A DNA stretch of 64,000 bases from Enterococcus silesiacus (lineage in GTDB: Bacteria; Bacillota; Bacilli; Lactobacillales; Enterococcaceae). A model generated the notes under the pieces. It was not told where the DNA came from, made no database searches, and saw only the letters and a program-made list of their open reading frames with translations. The position numbers and the translations under genes are program-made. The stretch's first letter is position 1. The number at the start of each line of letters is the position of its first letter. Positions 40,378 to 48,798 of this stretch are shown in pieces. The DNA lies in NCBI GenBank assembly GCA_001465115.1, contig CP013614.1, positions 2,914,001 through 2,978,000 of the forward strand. The letters run 5' to 3'.

Positions 40378-41508
40378 TTAATTCGTACGAACTGGCGTAA
40401 TCAACTGAATAAAGTCTAAATCTGTTTCAGTTGGTTCTAACGTAAATGGACGAATCGCAGAAATAAATTTAACTGTAATACTCATATCTCCAAATGCCCG
40501 TAGTGCATCTTTCATATAATCTGGGTTGAAAGAAATTTCTAAGGGGTCACCTGTCACTTTTTCATAATTTAGCGGTTCTTCTACTTTACCGATTTCTGGA
40601 GAATTACCGTACAGGATAACTGAATCAGACGCAATCGCTAAACGAACAATGTTATTACGGCCTTCATGTGATAATAATGAGGCACGATCGATGGCTGATA
40701 ATAATTCTGGTACATAAAAATCGATTTCTGTATTAAAGCTTGTAGGAATCAAACGATTCGTGTCAGGATAATTTCCTTCTAGCAAACGAGAATAGAAATA
40801 CATATTTTGTGTTTTGAATAATACTTGATTTTCCATGATGCTGATCTCAACCATTTCTTCTTCGTTTGTGAAAGAACGAGAAAGCTCCGTTAAACTTTTT
40901 CCTGGTATAACAATATTAAAATCTTCAGCTGCTTGTTCGATTGGAATGATTCGTTGACTTAAACGATGTGAATCTGTTGCAACAGCTAATAATTTTTGAT
41001 TTTCTAAAATGAAATGAACTCCTGTAAGAATTGGTCGGCTTTCATGAAGCGAAACTGCAAATCCTGTCTCGTTGATGATTTTTGTCAACAGATGAACTGG
41101 TAATTGGATTTGATTTTTAGCATCGATAACCGGAAGGTGTGGATAATTATCTGCATCCAATCCATTAACTGTAAAATCAGCTTTGCCTGAGGTGATCGCT
41201 ACTTGGTTATTGTCTAAGACTTCCAAGGTAAACATATCTTCAGGTAATTTACGGATGATTTCTCCAAAGAATCGTGCTTGTAAAACGATACTACCGGTTG
41301 ATTCAATGGTCATTTGAGCTTTTTCATCATCTTTAGTTAGAAAACTTTCAATAGAAATGTCGGCATTGCTACCTGTTAATGTTAACCCTTCATCATTTAG
41401 AACAATTTTTACACCTGTTAAAATGGGGATCGTGGTTTTTGAAGAGATAGCTCTTTGAACAGTTTGTAATTCTTGTAAGAATATACTTCTTTTTACAGTT
41501 AATTTCAT
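40378..41508 (-). CDS. dnaN: DNA polymerase III beta sliding clamp
   Basis: 376 residues, three repeated clamp domains; MKLTVKRSIFLQELQTVQRAISSKTTIPILTG and the C-terminal end IQLITPVRTN are typical. It forms a dimeric ring that tethers polymerase. Lies 199 bp downstream of dnaA in the conserved order. Confidence 0.98.
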   Translation of the reverse strand: MKLTVKRSIFLQELQTVQRAISSKTTIPILTGVKIVLNDEGLTLTGSNADISIESFLTKDDEKAQMTIESTGSIVLQARFFGEIIRKLPEDMFTLEVLDNNQVAITSGKADFTVNGLDADNYPHLPVIDAKNQIQLPVHLLTKIINETGFAVSLHESRPILTGVHFILENQKLLAVATDSHRLSQRIIPIEQAAEDFNIVIPGKSLTELSRSFTNEEEMVEISIMENQVLFKTQNMYFYSRLLEGNYPDTNRLIPTSFNTEIDFYVPELLSAIDRASLLSHEGRNNIVRLAIASDSVILYGNSPEIGKVEEPLNYEKVTGDPLEISFNPDYMKDALRAFGDMSITVKFISAIRPFTLEPTETDLDFIQLITPVRTN

Positions 41509-41599
41509 AATGATTGAACTCCTTTTTAATTGAATTTAAACGCATAAATTTTGCGAAAACAGTTTTGTATTTATATATAAATAAATAATAAAAGTAGTA

Positions 41600-41707
41600 G
41601 GTCCTGTTAATTCTGTGGAAAAGTCTGGAAATGAAATGAAATAGGAGTTTTCCACCTGTGTATAACCTGTGGAAAACTTTTTGCTTTTTCGCTTTTTTAT
41701 CCACAGG
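41600..41707. other. dnaA-dnaN intergenic DnaA-box cluster (second part of oriC)
   Basis: The 199-bp gap carries TTATCCACA (41697-41705), TGTGTATAA (41657-41665) and two TGTGGAAAA sites (41612-41620, 41668-41676). Together with the upstream cluster this is a bipartite origin layout, as in B. subtilis. Confidence 0.7.
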
Positions 41708-43051
41708 CTACGAATTAAGCAAGTTTTTGATTTCGCCAACTTCTTTTTGAATCGTGGGATCTTTTTCCATTAGTTGTTGAATTTTTTCATGCGCATGAAT
41801 CACTGTAGTATGATCTTTTCCGCCAAATTCTGCACCAATTTTTGGTAAAGAATTTTCGGTCATCTCTCTAGATAGATACATCGAGATCTGTCTAGGAACC
41901 ACGATTGATTTAACTCGTTTTTTACCTTTTAAATCTTTTAATTGAATATGGTAATACTTTGCCACTTCTTCTTGGATTTGTAAAATCGATAGATGATTTT
42001 GACTACCGACAGATTTTAAAGATTTCAGTGCATCAGCTGCCAAACTAGTGGTAATATCTTCTCCATTGATCGTAGCGAAGGCTTGAACGCGGACTAAGGC
42101 TCCTTCTAATTCTCGAATATTGGAATCGATTTGGCCTGCGATGTAGCTCAGTGTATCGTCAGGAATCTCTAAGCGTTCAGCATCGGCTTTTTTCCGTAAA
42201 ATGGCAATTCGTGTTTCCAAATCTGGTGGTGTGATGTCAACCGATAGCCCCCAAGCAAAACGAGAAACCAAGCGTTCAGGAAGCTTGGGAATATCATTAG
42301 GTGGCCGATCACTTGTAAGTACGATTTGTTTGTTTTCATTATACAAATCATTAAACGTATGGAAAAATTCTTCCAAGGTTGCTTCTTTCTCTGCTAAAAA
42401 TTGAATATCATCAACTAACAGCAAATCAACATTTCGATACTCTTTTCGGAACTGTTCTGAATTTTTCGTTTGGATCGAATTGATAAATTCATTTGTAAAA
42501 GTTTCACTGCTGACGTATTTTACTTTAGCATCCGGTCGATTTTGCAGCATTTGATGACCAATAGCGTGCATTAAATGGGTTTTACCAAGTCCAACGCCGC
42601 CATAAAAAAATAGCGGATTATAGATAGAACCAGGATCTTCTGCTACAACTAAAGCTGCAGCATGCGCCATTTGATTTCCTTTTCCGATAACGAATGTGTC
42701 AAAAGAATACTTTGGATTCAATAAAGCTTTTTTGCCGTGTTCGGCAATTTTTTCTTGCGTTACAGGGGCTTTTTTTTCTTCTTGAACCGCCATCGTCTCT
42801 TTTTCGCCAGTAACAACAAAATGAGGCATGACTTCAGCACCAGTTAATTTAAAGCCGGTTTCGACGATTTTTGCGGCTAAATTCTTTTCCCAATAGTCTT
42901 TATGAACAGCAGATGGAACCTCTAACCATAATTGGTTATTCTCCAACTTTAGCGGTTGCGTTGTTTTTATCCAAGCATCAAAACTTGGTGCAGATAAAAC
43001 AGATTGGTAAGTATCTTCTAGATCTTTCCAGAAACTTTCCATATCGGGCAT
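41708..43051 (-). CDS. dnaA: chromosomal replication initiator DnaA
   Basis: 447 residues. Domain I (MPDMESFWKDLEDTYQSVLS), a short variable domain II, AAA+ domain III with Walker A GGVGLGKTHL and Walker B LLLVDDIQFL, and domain IV with the DNA-binding signature GGKDHTTVIHA. The ATG follows GGAGG. It binds the DnaA boxes on both sides of its own gene to melt the origin, and a family B repeat lies in its leader. Confidence 0.98.
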   Translation of the reverse strand: MPDMESFWKDLEDTYQSVLSAPSFDAWIKTTQPLKLENNQLWLEVPSAVHKDYWEKNLAAKIVETGFKLTGAEVMPHFVVTGEKETMAVQEEKKAPVTQEKIAEHGKKALLNPKYSFDTFVIGKGNQMAHAAALVVAEDPGSIYNPLFFYGGVGLGKTHLMHAIGHQMLQNRPDAKVKYVSSETFTNEFINSIQTKNSEQFRKEYRNVDLLLVDDIQFLAEKEATLEEFFHTFNDLYNENKQIVLTSDRPPNDIPKLPERLVSRFAWGLSVDITPPDLETRIAILRKKADAERLEIPDDTLSYIAGQIDSNIRELEGALVRVQAFATINGEDITTSLAADALKSLKSVGSQNHLSILQIQEEVAKYYHIQLKDLKGKKRVKSIVVPRQISMYLSREMTENSLPKIGAEFGGKDHTTVIHAHEKIQQLMEKDPTIQKEVGEIKNLLNS

Positions 43052-43082
43052 ATGGTGACCTCCTTAATTTAATAGGGGAAAA

Positions 43083-43195
43083 ATTCAGTTAATGCTGTAG
43101 AAAAATAGGAAAATATGAGGGCGGGATTTTTTTACCACAATCATATTTTTGTCTTTTTTCTGAGAAATAAGCTCGTGGAACTAAATACAAAATTT
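43083..43195. repeat. family B palindromic repeat upstream of dnaA
   Basis: One unit: TGCTGTAGAAAAATAGGAAA, then ATATGAGGGCGGG, a T-run loop and the complement CACAATCATATTTTTGTC. Same design as the tandem units upstream of menB and placed at a similar distance from the start codon. Confidence 0.7.
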
Positions 43196-43259
43196 TCTAT
43201 ATAAAAAAGCAGAGCAAATATAAATTGATAAGCAAATAGAATTTTAGCATTTTTTTCAA

Positions 43260-43570
43260 ACTTTTTCCACAGGCAAATTGTTAATTGTGGAAAAAAAATT
43301 CACAGAGGGTGATAAACTTATCCACAGAGAGGGAATAAACTGTGGATTTATCTAAGTTATTTTATTTATCCACAGCAAGTTCTGTAAAACAAAGCTCGAT
43401 ATTAATGGTTTTTTGAGGAGTTATACACAACTGAAAAACAATATGTGCATAACTTTTTAACACCCTGTTTTTTTGTGCAAAAGTGTGAAGAAAATTAAAA
43501 ATGAAATGTGAGGACTAAAAAAACTATCCACAAGCTATCCCTATTTTTTTCTCATTTGTGGATAACTTAT
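43260..43570. other. replication origin oriC (main DnaA-box cluster)
   Basis: About 300 bp upstream of dnaA has at least seven DnaA boxes: TTATCCACA (43318-43326, 43366-43374), TGTGGATTT (43341), TTATACACA (43421), TGTGCATAA (43444), CTATCCACA (43524) and TGTGGATAA (43557), plus partial ones near 43263 and 43287. The A+T content is very high. Gene orientations diverge from this point. Confidence 0.93.
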
Positions 43571-43605
43571 TTGGTTAGGTGGAAAAAATAATTCCTGAAA
43601 ATTTA

Positions 43606-43635
43606 TTGACAAATATACCCAATACTAGTTATACT
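43606..43635 (+). promoter_or_regulatory. rpmH promoter
   Basis: TTGACA (43606-43611), 18-bp spacer, TATACT (43630-43635), 57 bp before rpmH. Confidence 0.75.
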
Positions 43636-43692
43636 ATCAAAGTATGTCTATGTATTGATGGATAGTTACAATTTCAGGAGGTGGAACAAGAG

Positions 43693-43827
43693 ATGAAAAG
43701 AACGTATCAACCAAACAAACGCAAACGTCAAAAAGTTCACGGTTTCCGTAAACGCATGAGCACAAAAAATGGTCGCAACGTATTAGCGAGCAGACGTCGT
43801 AAAGGCAGAAAAGTTATTTCAGCATAA
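43693..43827 (+). CDS. rpmH: 50S ribosomal protein L34
   Basis: 44 residues: [20 protein letters not shown] then [20 protein letters not shown] and VISA, the universal L34 sequence. The gene is below usual ORF length cut-offs. AGGAGGTGG upstream. It stands directly right of oriC. Unlike the usual compact arrangement, rnpA begins ~610 bp downstream, behind a terminator and a repeat element. Confidence 0.98.
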   Translation: MKRTYQPNKRKRQKVHGFRKRMSTKNGRNVLASRRRKGRKVISA

Positions 43828-43864
43828 TCTATGTTGACTTTAAATAACGAATTAAGTTCAAACT

Positions 43865-43918
43865 AAGAACCCTTTATTATCTTCACAATGTATGTGTGGA
43901 AATAATAAAGGGTTCTTT
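43865..43918 (+). terminator. rpmH terminator
   Basis: A stem AAGAACCCTTTATTAT with its complement, interior GTGTGGAA-type pairing, followed by TTTTG. Confidence 0.85.
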
Positions 43919-44361
43919 TGTTGTGAATCACCACGACTGGCTTCGCCAGAGTGGATGATGAACAATACTTGGCGAACGAAGTGAGAGAAGTTACCTTACT
44001 AGTGAATCACGATCAAGTTACTACTTAACAAAATAGAGAGAAGTACCTTCAAAAAACTAGTAAGATAAGATTTTTCAGAACTACAAGACGTACAAAAGGA
44101 GAAAAGCTACCTCATTAATAAATCGCCAAACATCTAACTACTAAAAAATAGCAACAATGAAAGTCGCAATATTAATTAACTGAAAGAAACGGTCAGTTTT
44201 AGAATTACGCTCATTTTGTTCCGACATCACCAATTTCTATAAGCTAACTACCCCCAAAATTCTCTCAATCCTACAAAATAAAGTGAAAAAAAACCAAAAA
44301 AATGATAATATATGAAATTAGAGTCATTATCACCAAAATCTCTGGTAATTTTCCATCAAAT
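43919..44361 (+). repeat. family C repeat copy between rpmH and rnpA
   Basis: 43919-44012 holds the ~95-bp core (TGTGAATCACCACGACTGGC to TTACTAGTGAATCAC), with the small hairpin CTGGC-TTCG-CCAG. The remaining ~350 bp (44013-44361) is AT-rich, with degenerate echoes of the same words (GAGAGAAGT, CTAGTAAG), and no gene. The core also occurs at 55137, 60772 and 60899. Confidence 0.65.
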
Positions 44362-44392
44362 TTGGAAAAAATTGGCTAAGATATGCTATTAT
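44362..44392 (+). promoter_or_regulatory. rnpA-yidC-jag promoter (extended -10)
   Basis: TTGGAA (44362-44367), 19-bp spacer, TGC before TATTAT (44387-44392). The extended -10 compensates for the long spacer. Its presence fits the separation of rnpA from rpmH. Confidence 0.55.
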
Positions 44393-44439
44393 TGTAGAGT
44401 GAGCAAAAAAGAAAGATAGAAAGAAACAAAGGGATGCAG

Positions 44440-44778
44440 ATGAAGAAATCCTATAGAGTAAAAAAAGAGAAAGAATTTCAAGCAGTATTTGAACATAAGC
44501 AGTCTTGTGCGAATCGCAGATTTGTTGTCTACGTCTTGGACAAACCGGAACAAAAGCATTTCCGGGTTGGAATTTCCGTAGGGAAAAAAATTGGGAATGC
44601 AGTTGTTAGAAATGCTGTAAAGCGTAAAGTTCGTACGTCGATCTACCAATTAAAAGAATCAATCGATCCAACTTGTGATTTTATTATCATCGCAAGACCT
44701 GGTGTTGACAAGTTAACATCTGAAGAAATTCACAGTAATGTGACGCATGTTTTAAAGCTTGCAAAAATTTTGAAATAA
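44440..44778 (+). CDS. rnpA: ribonuclease P protein component
   Basis: 112 residues from the ATG at 44440, six bases after AAAGGG; the Met two codons upstream (44434) is a weaker alternative. MKKSYRVKKEKEFQAVFEH, FRVGISVGKKIGNAVVRNAVKRKVR (the RNR motif) and DFIIIARPG are conserved. It assists the RNase P RNA in tRNA 5' maturation. First gene of rnpA-yidC-jag. Confidence 0.97.
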   Translation: MKKSYRVKKEKEFQAVFEHKQSCANRRFVVYVLDKPEQKHFRVGISVGKKIGNAVVRNAVKRKVRTSIYQLKESIDPTCDFIIIARPGVDKLTSEEIHSNVTHVLKLAKILK

Positions 44779-44793
44779 GAGAGGAACAGTTTT

Positions 44794-45621
44794 GTGAAGA
44801 AGTATAAACGCCTATTATTAATGGCAGGACTAGTGACACTTGTTTTAGTATTGTCTGCCTGTGGAACCGCCCCGATTAACGAAAGCAGTACAGGAATTTG
44901 GGACCGCTATATTGTCTATTATTTTGCGGAAGCAATTAAATTCTTATCCATTTCAGCAAATACTGGTATTGGGATCATCCTATTTACATTAGTAATTAGA
45001 ATCATTTTATTACCATTGATGCATTTCCAAACGAAAAGCATGCGTAAGACCCAAGAATTACAACCAAAATTAAAAGCGCTACAAAAACAATATTCATCAA
45101 AAGATCCAGAAACACAACGCTTATTCCGTGAAGAACAGCAAAAATTATATGCTGAAAACAATGTGAATCCATATGCTGGGTGTTTGCCGTTATTGATTCA
45201 AATGCCGATCATGATGGCGCTGTATCAATCGATTTCACGTGTACCTGAATTGAAGCAAGGAAGCTTTATGTGGCTTAATTTAGGTCAACCCGATCCATAC
45301 CTGATTTTACCGATTTTAGCGGCAGTCTTTACATTTGCCAGCAGCTATTTGACTAGTATGAGTCAAATCGAATCAAATGCTTCATTAAAAATTATGAACT
45401 TTGTGATGCCAGTTATGATCTTTGTAATGGGTATGAGTTTAGCTAGTGGATTGTCACTTTACTGGGTAGTTTCTAATGCCTTCCAAGTGGGTCAAACCCT
45501 ATTGATCAATAATCCATTCAAAATCCGTAAAGAGCGTGCTGAAGCTGAACGACAAGTGAAAGAGCGCGAACGAGCATTGAAGAAAGCAATGAATCCTAAG
45601 AAAAAAAATAAGAAAAAATAA
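44794..45621 (+). CDS. yidC: membrane protein insertase YidC/OxaA
   Basis: 275 residues from a GTG codon. A lipoprotein signal ends at LSAC (Cys23), as in Gram-positive YidC1/SpoIIIJ types. Five hydrophobic segments follow, with the conserved NPYAGCLPLLIQMPIMMALYQS loop and the basic C-terminal tail. It inserts and folds membrane proteins with SecYEG. 15 bp downstream of rnpA. Confidence 0.96.
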   Translation: MKKYKRLLLMAGLVTLVLVLSACGTAPINESSTGIWDRYIVYYFAEAIKFLSISANTGIGIILFTLVIRIILLPLMHFQTKSMRKTQELQPKLKALQKQYSSKDPETQRLFREEQQKLYAENNVNPYAGCLPLLIQMPIMMALYQSISRVPELKQGSFMWLNLGQPDPYLILPILAAVFTFASSYLTSMSQIESNASLKIMNFVMPVMIFVMGMSLASGLSLYWVVSNAFQVGQTLLINNPFKIRKERAEAERQVKERERALKKAMNPKKKNKKK

Positions 45622-45636
45622 AAGGAGGTTTTCCAG

Positions 45637-46404
45637 ATGCCGGTTTATGAGGGAAACACAATTGAAGAAGCAACAACTAAAGGGTTGGACGCACTGAATT
45701 TGTCAAAAGAAGAAGTAGAGATCAATGTAATTGCAGACGCTAAAAAAGGTTTCTTGGGTTTTGGTAAAAAGCTAGCTCAAGTATCGATCGAACCTACTGT
45801 CAGCGAACAAATCGCAGAAGCAGTTACAGAGACAGTCGAAGATGTCATTGTGACAGATGAGGAAGTCAAAGTAGAGACAGCCGTTGAAGAATTGCTAGCT
45901 ACTAAGTCGGATTCTTCTGAACCAAAAGTCTTGGAAAACCTTGCAGATGAAGAAGCAATCACTGAATTGGCGTTGTATTTGACAACAATTTCAAAAGAAT
46001 TGAACGCGCCAGCTCTAGTCCGTTTGGAACGCAAAGATGGCTTGTTGATTTTCCATCTAGATACCGAGAAACAAGGAATCTTAATCGGGAAACATGGCAA
46101 AGTTTTAAATGCTATGCAATATTTAGCTCAAGTATTTGTTCATCGCGTTGCAGAAAACAAATTATCTGTTGTGGTAAATGTTGGTGATTATCGTGAAAAA
46201 CGTCAAGCAATCTTACAACGTTTAGCAGAAAGAACAGCAGAAAAAGTTAAGCAAACTGGTCGTCCAGTTTTTCTAGAACCAATGCCTGCATTTGAAAGAA
46301 AACAAATTCACTTTACTTTGAGTAAAGACGATCACATCAAAACACATTCAGAAGGCGATGAACCTTACCGCTATCTAGTTGTTGAGCCAGTGAAAAAATA
46401 TTAA
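45637..46404 (+). CDS. jag: RNA-binding protein Jag (KhpB/EloR)
   Basis: 255 residues. The Jag-N domain (MPVYEGNTIEEATTKGLDAL, KKGFLGFG) spans residues 1-52, then an acidic, Val-rich linker (~52-110), a KH domain with ILIGKHGKVLNAMQYLAQ and an R3H domain near the C-terminus (PAFERKQIHFTLS...THSEGDEPYRYLVVEP). Homologues bind RNA and influence cell elongation with KhpA. The ribosome site is strong (AAAGGAGG). Third gene of the rnpA operon. Confidence 0.95.
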   Translation: MPVYEGNTIEEATTKGLDALNLSKEEVEINVIADAKKGFLGFGKKLAQVSIEPTVSEQIAEAVTETVEDVIVTDEEVKVETAVEELLATKSDSSEPKVLENLADEEAITELALYLTTISKELNAPALVRLERKDGLLIFHLDTEKQGILIGKHGKVLNAMQYLAQVFVHRVAENKLSVVVNVGDYREKRQAILQRLAERTAEKVKQTGRPVFLEPMPAFERKQIHFTLSKDDHIKTHSEGDEPYRYLVVEPVKKY

Positions 46405-46413
46405 TAAAGACTT

Positions 46414-46452
46414 AAATGTCCCTTTAAAAAGTATTTTTTTAAAGGGACATTT
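46414..46452 (+). terminator. jag terminator
   Basis: The stem AAATGTCCCTTTAAAAA with complement at 46434-46452 and a T run inside the 3' arm. Confidence 0.8.
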
Positions 46453-46488
46453 ATTGTTTAGATCAAGTCAATTCTATTAAAAAATGGA

Positions 46489-46517
46489 TTGACAAATGCC
46501 GTTAAACAAAGTATATT
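46489..46517 (+). promoter_or_regulatory. promoter of the small RNA at 46524
   Basis: TTGACA (46489-46494), exact 17-bp spacer, TATATT (46512-46517), a near-consensus promoter with no start codon of any gene downstream. Confidence 0.75.
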
Positions 46518-46523
46518 TTAAAC

Positions 46524-46617
46524 GAAATCATTCTTATCAACGTACAAAATACGATGATAAAGTAGTTGGAGCATTCGTGCTTCTTCCAGCCTGGTTCTTT
46601 TAGAATCAGGTTTTTTA
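46524..46617 (+). ncRNA. candidate small RNA between jag and the YbjQ-like gene
   Basis: A consensus-like promoter and, ~94 nt later, a clear terminator (CCTGGTTCT/AGAATCAGG and six T). The 5' half has a small hairpin (CGTA...TACG), and a second stem has a TTCG loop (GAGCA-TTCG-TGCTT). No ORF with a ribosome site lies in it. Other parts of 46405-46732 hold the jag terminator and a family A repeat. Confidence 0.65.
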
Positions 46618-46632
46618 TTTTACCAAAAATAA

Positions 46633-46721
46633 CGTGGCTAGGACATAACTCTGCGAGTCACATTCTAGCCACGTAAAATCCAGATAAACGGTGGGAGCAA
46701 AAGCAACTCTGTCCCAACCTC
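46633..46721 (-). repeat. family A hairpin-terminator repeat, copy A6
   Basis: CGTGGCTAGGACATAACTC hairpin (46633-46673) with the tail ATCCAGATAAACGGTGGGAG and TCCCAACCTCG. Nearly identical to A2. It lies immediately after the YbjQ-like gene, tail first, followed by a T run on the minus strand. Confidence 0.8.
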
Positions 46722-46732
46722 GTTAATCCTAT

Positions 46733-47077
46733 TTAGCCAATATTTGTTTGCGTAAACTGAACCACTGTTCCATAAGCAAAGATCTCCACGACCCATTTTC
46801 CTTGATATTCCACATATTTTTCTTCAAAATGACAGTTGATCACAGCATCTGCTTCATATTCAAAGGCGATCATTTTTAGTTGTCGATACACACCACTGAA
46901 GACTTCATTTGGATTGACATCAGGTGAAAATAGATCTGTCTCAATTCGATCTGTTGCAAAAACAATATCCCGAACGATATACTTTTTACTAACATTTCCT
47001 GTAGATAATGTGATTCCACTTAAACGATTTTCTAATTCTTGTTCATCGAATTTATCTTTTTTTGTTCGTTTCATCAT
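46733..47077 (-). CDS. YbjQ-like (heavy-metal-binding domain) protein
   Basis: 114 residues. The central IVRDIVFATDRIETDLF and AFEYEADAVINCHFEE...VEIFAYGTVVQF segments match the YbjQ/PF01906 fold, a pentameric beta-sandwich protein of unclear function sometimes called metal-binding. The N-terminal 30 residues are a charged extension. It points against the surrounding plus-strand genes. Start codon: MMKRTKK, ATG after GGAGG. Confidence 0.75.
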   Translation of the reverse strand: MMKRTKKDKFDEQELENRLSGITLSTGNVSKKYIVRDIVFATDRIETDLFSPDVNPNEVFSGVYRQLKMIAFEYEADAVINCHFEEKYVEYQGKWVVEIFAYGTVVQFTQTNIG

Positions 47078-47165
47078 AGGAACCTCCTTGCTTTATATAA
47101 ATTTATTTTAAAGATAAAGCAGAAGAAATGCAAAGTTAACGAATGCTTTTAGTAAATAAACAATC

Positions 47166-47194
47166 TTGCGAAAAATATAAAAATATGCTATTCT
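47166..47194 (+). promoter_or_regulatory. promoter of the small RNA at 47201
   Basis: TTGCGA (47166-47171), 17-bp spacer, TATTCT (47189-47194). Confidence 0.5.
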
Positions 47195-47200
47195 ATGTCA

Positions 47201-47277
47201 AGAAATTAATAGGAATTGATGCAGTGAAAGTGCTAGATCCAACCTGAAAAAATAGGGGTGGAGTGGGCGCTTTTTTT
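47201..47277 (+). ncRNA. candidate small RNA or attenuated mnmE leader
   Basis: About 77 nt run from the promoter at 47166 to a terminator-like stem (47229-47245 with 47254-47271, several G-U and a few unpaired bases) and seven T. It has no ribosome site with a usable ORF. As mnmE starts 110 bp later, it could be an attenuator for mnmE instead of a separate RNA. Confidence 0.5.
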
Positions 47278-47328
47278 GTAGCCAAAAATCCATTTATACA
47301 TATGTTAAAAAAGATAGAAGTTGTTTAA

Positions 47329-47344
47329 CGTAATAATTATTACG
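47329..47344. promoter_or_regulatory. 16-bp palindrome upstream of mnmE
   Basis: CGTAATAATTATTACG, a perfect palindrome between the candidate terminator and mnmE. The half-site CGTAAT resembles Zur-type sites, but the spacing is 4 bp instead of 1 bp, so the regulator is unknown. Confidence 0.35.
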
Positions 47345-47387
47345 CGAAAAACAGCTTAATCCATTAGCGAAAGGAAGTCAGTCAAAC

Positions 47388-48785
47388 ATGCAACAAATAA
47401 CCTTAGAATTTGATACAATTGCCGCAATTTCAACGCCTCCTGGCGAAGGCGCAATCAGCATTGTTCGCCTAAGTGGCGATGAAGCAGTTGCGATTGCAGA
47501 TAAAGTGTACCGTTCCGGTAGTAAACAACTGTTAGATGTGCCGTCCCATACAATTCACTATGGTCATATCCTTGATCCTAAAGATGACAGCTTGCTAGAT
47601 GAAGTGATGGTTTCTGTGATGCGGGCACCGAAAACTTTTACCAGAGAAGATGTCGTTGAAATCAACTGTCATGGCGGAATCGTCGTTGTTAATCAGTTAT
47701 TGCAGCTATTATTAAGAGAAGGCGCACGTTTGGCTGAGCCTGGTGAATTTACGAAAAGAGCTTTTTTAAATGGTCGCATGGATCTATCTCAAGCAGAAGC
47801 TGTGATGGACTTGATTCGGGCGAAAACGGATCGAGCGATGCATGTTGCGTTAGATCAATTAGATGGGAATTTATCTTCTTTGATCCGCTCATTAAGACAA
47901 GAAATCTTAGAAACTTTGGCGCAGGTCGAAGTTAATATCGATTACCCAGAATACGATGATGTAGAGGAATTAACGACGAAATTATTACTTGAAAAAGCTG
48001 GATTTGTCAAAGCCCAGATCGAAGGATTATTGACGACCGCTAAACAAGGAAAAATTTTACGTGAAGGCTTAAGCACAGCAATTATCGGTCGTCCAAACGT
48101 TGGAAAATCCAGTCTACTGAATCATTTACTACGTGAAGAAAAGGCCATCGTAACAGATATTGCCGGAACGACACGTGATGTTATTGAAGAATACGTCAAT
48201 GTCCGCGGTGTGCCTTTGAAATTGATCGATACAGCTGGTATCAGAGAAACAGAAGATATCGTAGAAAGAATCGGTGTAGAACGTAGCCGTAAAGCATTAG
48301 CGGAATCCGATTTAATTTTGCTCGTTTTGAATCAAAATGAGCCACTGACAGAAGAAGATCGCCAATTATTAGTAGCGACAGACGGATTAAAACGCGTGAT
48401 TCTACTAAATAAAATGGATTTACCTTCTCAATTAGATCGAGAAGCATTAAAACAGCTCGTTAATGATGAAGAAATATTACCCGTATCGGTTTTATCCAAT
48501 ACAGGGATGGAACAATTAGAACTAAAAATCGCAGACTTATTTTTCGGTGGTCAAACTGGGGAAAAAGATGCCACATATGTATCCAATACCCGCCACATCG
48601 CCTTACTAGATCAGGCAGCAATAGCGCTGGATGAAGTGATTCGCGGAATCGAAGCTGGAATGCCAGTTGATCTCGTTCAAATGGACATGACACGCTGCTG
48701 GGACTTTTTAGGTGAAATCGTCGGGGATAGTGTTCAAGACGAACTGATCACCCAATTATTCAGTCAATTTTGTTTAGGAAAATAG
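47388..48785 (+). CDS. mnmE: tRNA modification GTPase MnmE
   Basis: 465 residues. The N-terminal tetrahydrofolate-binding domain, helical domain, and G domain with [11 protein letters not shown] (near 228), [15 protein letters not shown] and LNKMD are all present. It ends in CLGK, the essential C-terminal Cys motif. With MnmG it installs the cmnm5 group at U34 of tRNAs. Followed 13 bp later by mnmG. Confidence 0.97.
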   Translation: MQQITLEFDTIAAISTPPGEGAISIVRLSGDEAVAIADKVYRSGSKQLLDVPSHTIHYGHILDPKDDSLLDEVMVSVMRAPKTFTREDVVEINCHGGIVVVNQLLQLLLREGARLAEPGEFTKRAFLNGRMDLSQAEAVMDLIRAKTDRAMHVALDQLDGNLSSLIRSLRQEILETLAQVEVNIDYPEYDDVEELTTKLLLEKAGFVKAQIEGLLTTAKQGKILREGLSTAIIGRPNVGKSSLLNHLLREEKAIVTDIAGTTRDVIEEYVNVRGVPLKLIDTAGIRETEDIVERIGVERSRKALAESDLILLVLNQNEPLTEEDRQLLVATDGLKRVILLNKMDLPSQLDREALKQLVNDEEILPVSVLSNTGMEQLELKIADLFFGGQTGEKDATYVSNTRHIALLDQAAIALDEVIRGIEAGMPVDLVQMDMTRCWDFLGEIVGDSVQDELITQLFSQFCLGK

Positions 48786-48798
48786 AGAGGAAGAGTCG

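Noticed and set aside
47329-47344. Zur box upstream of mnmE
   Set aside because: Half-sites match CGTAAT but their spacing is 4 bp, not the 1 bp of known Zur boxes, and mnmE is not a zinc gene.
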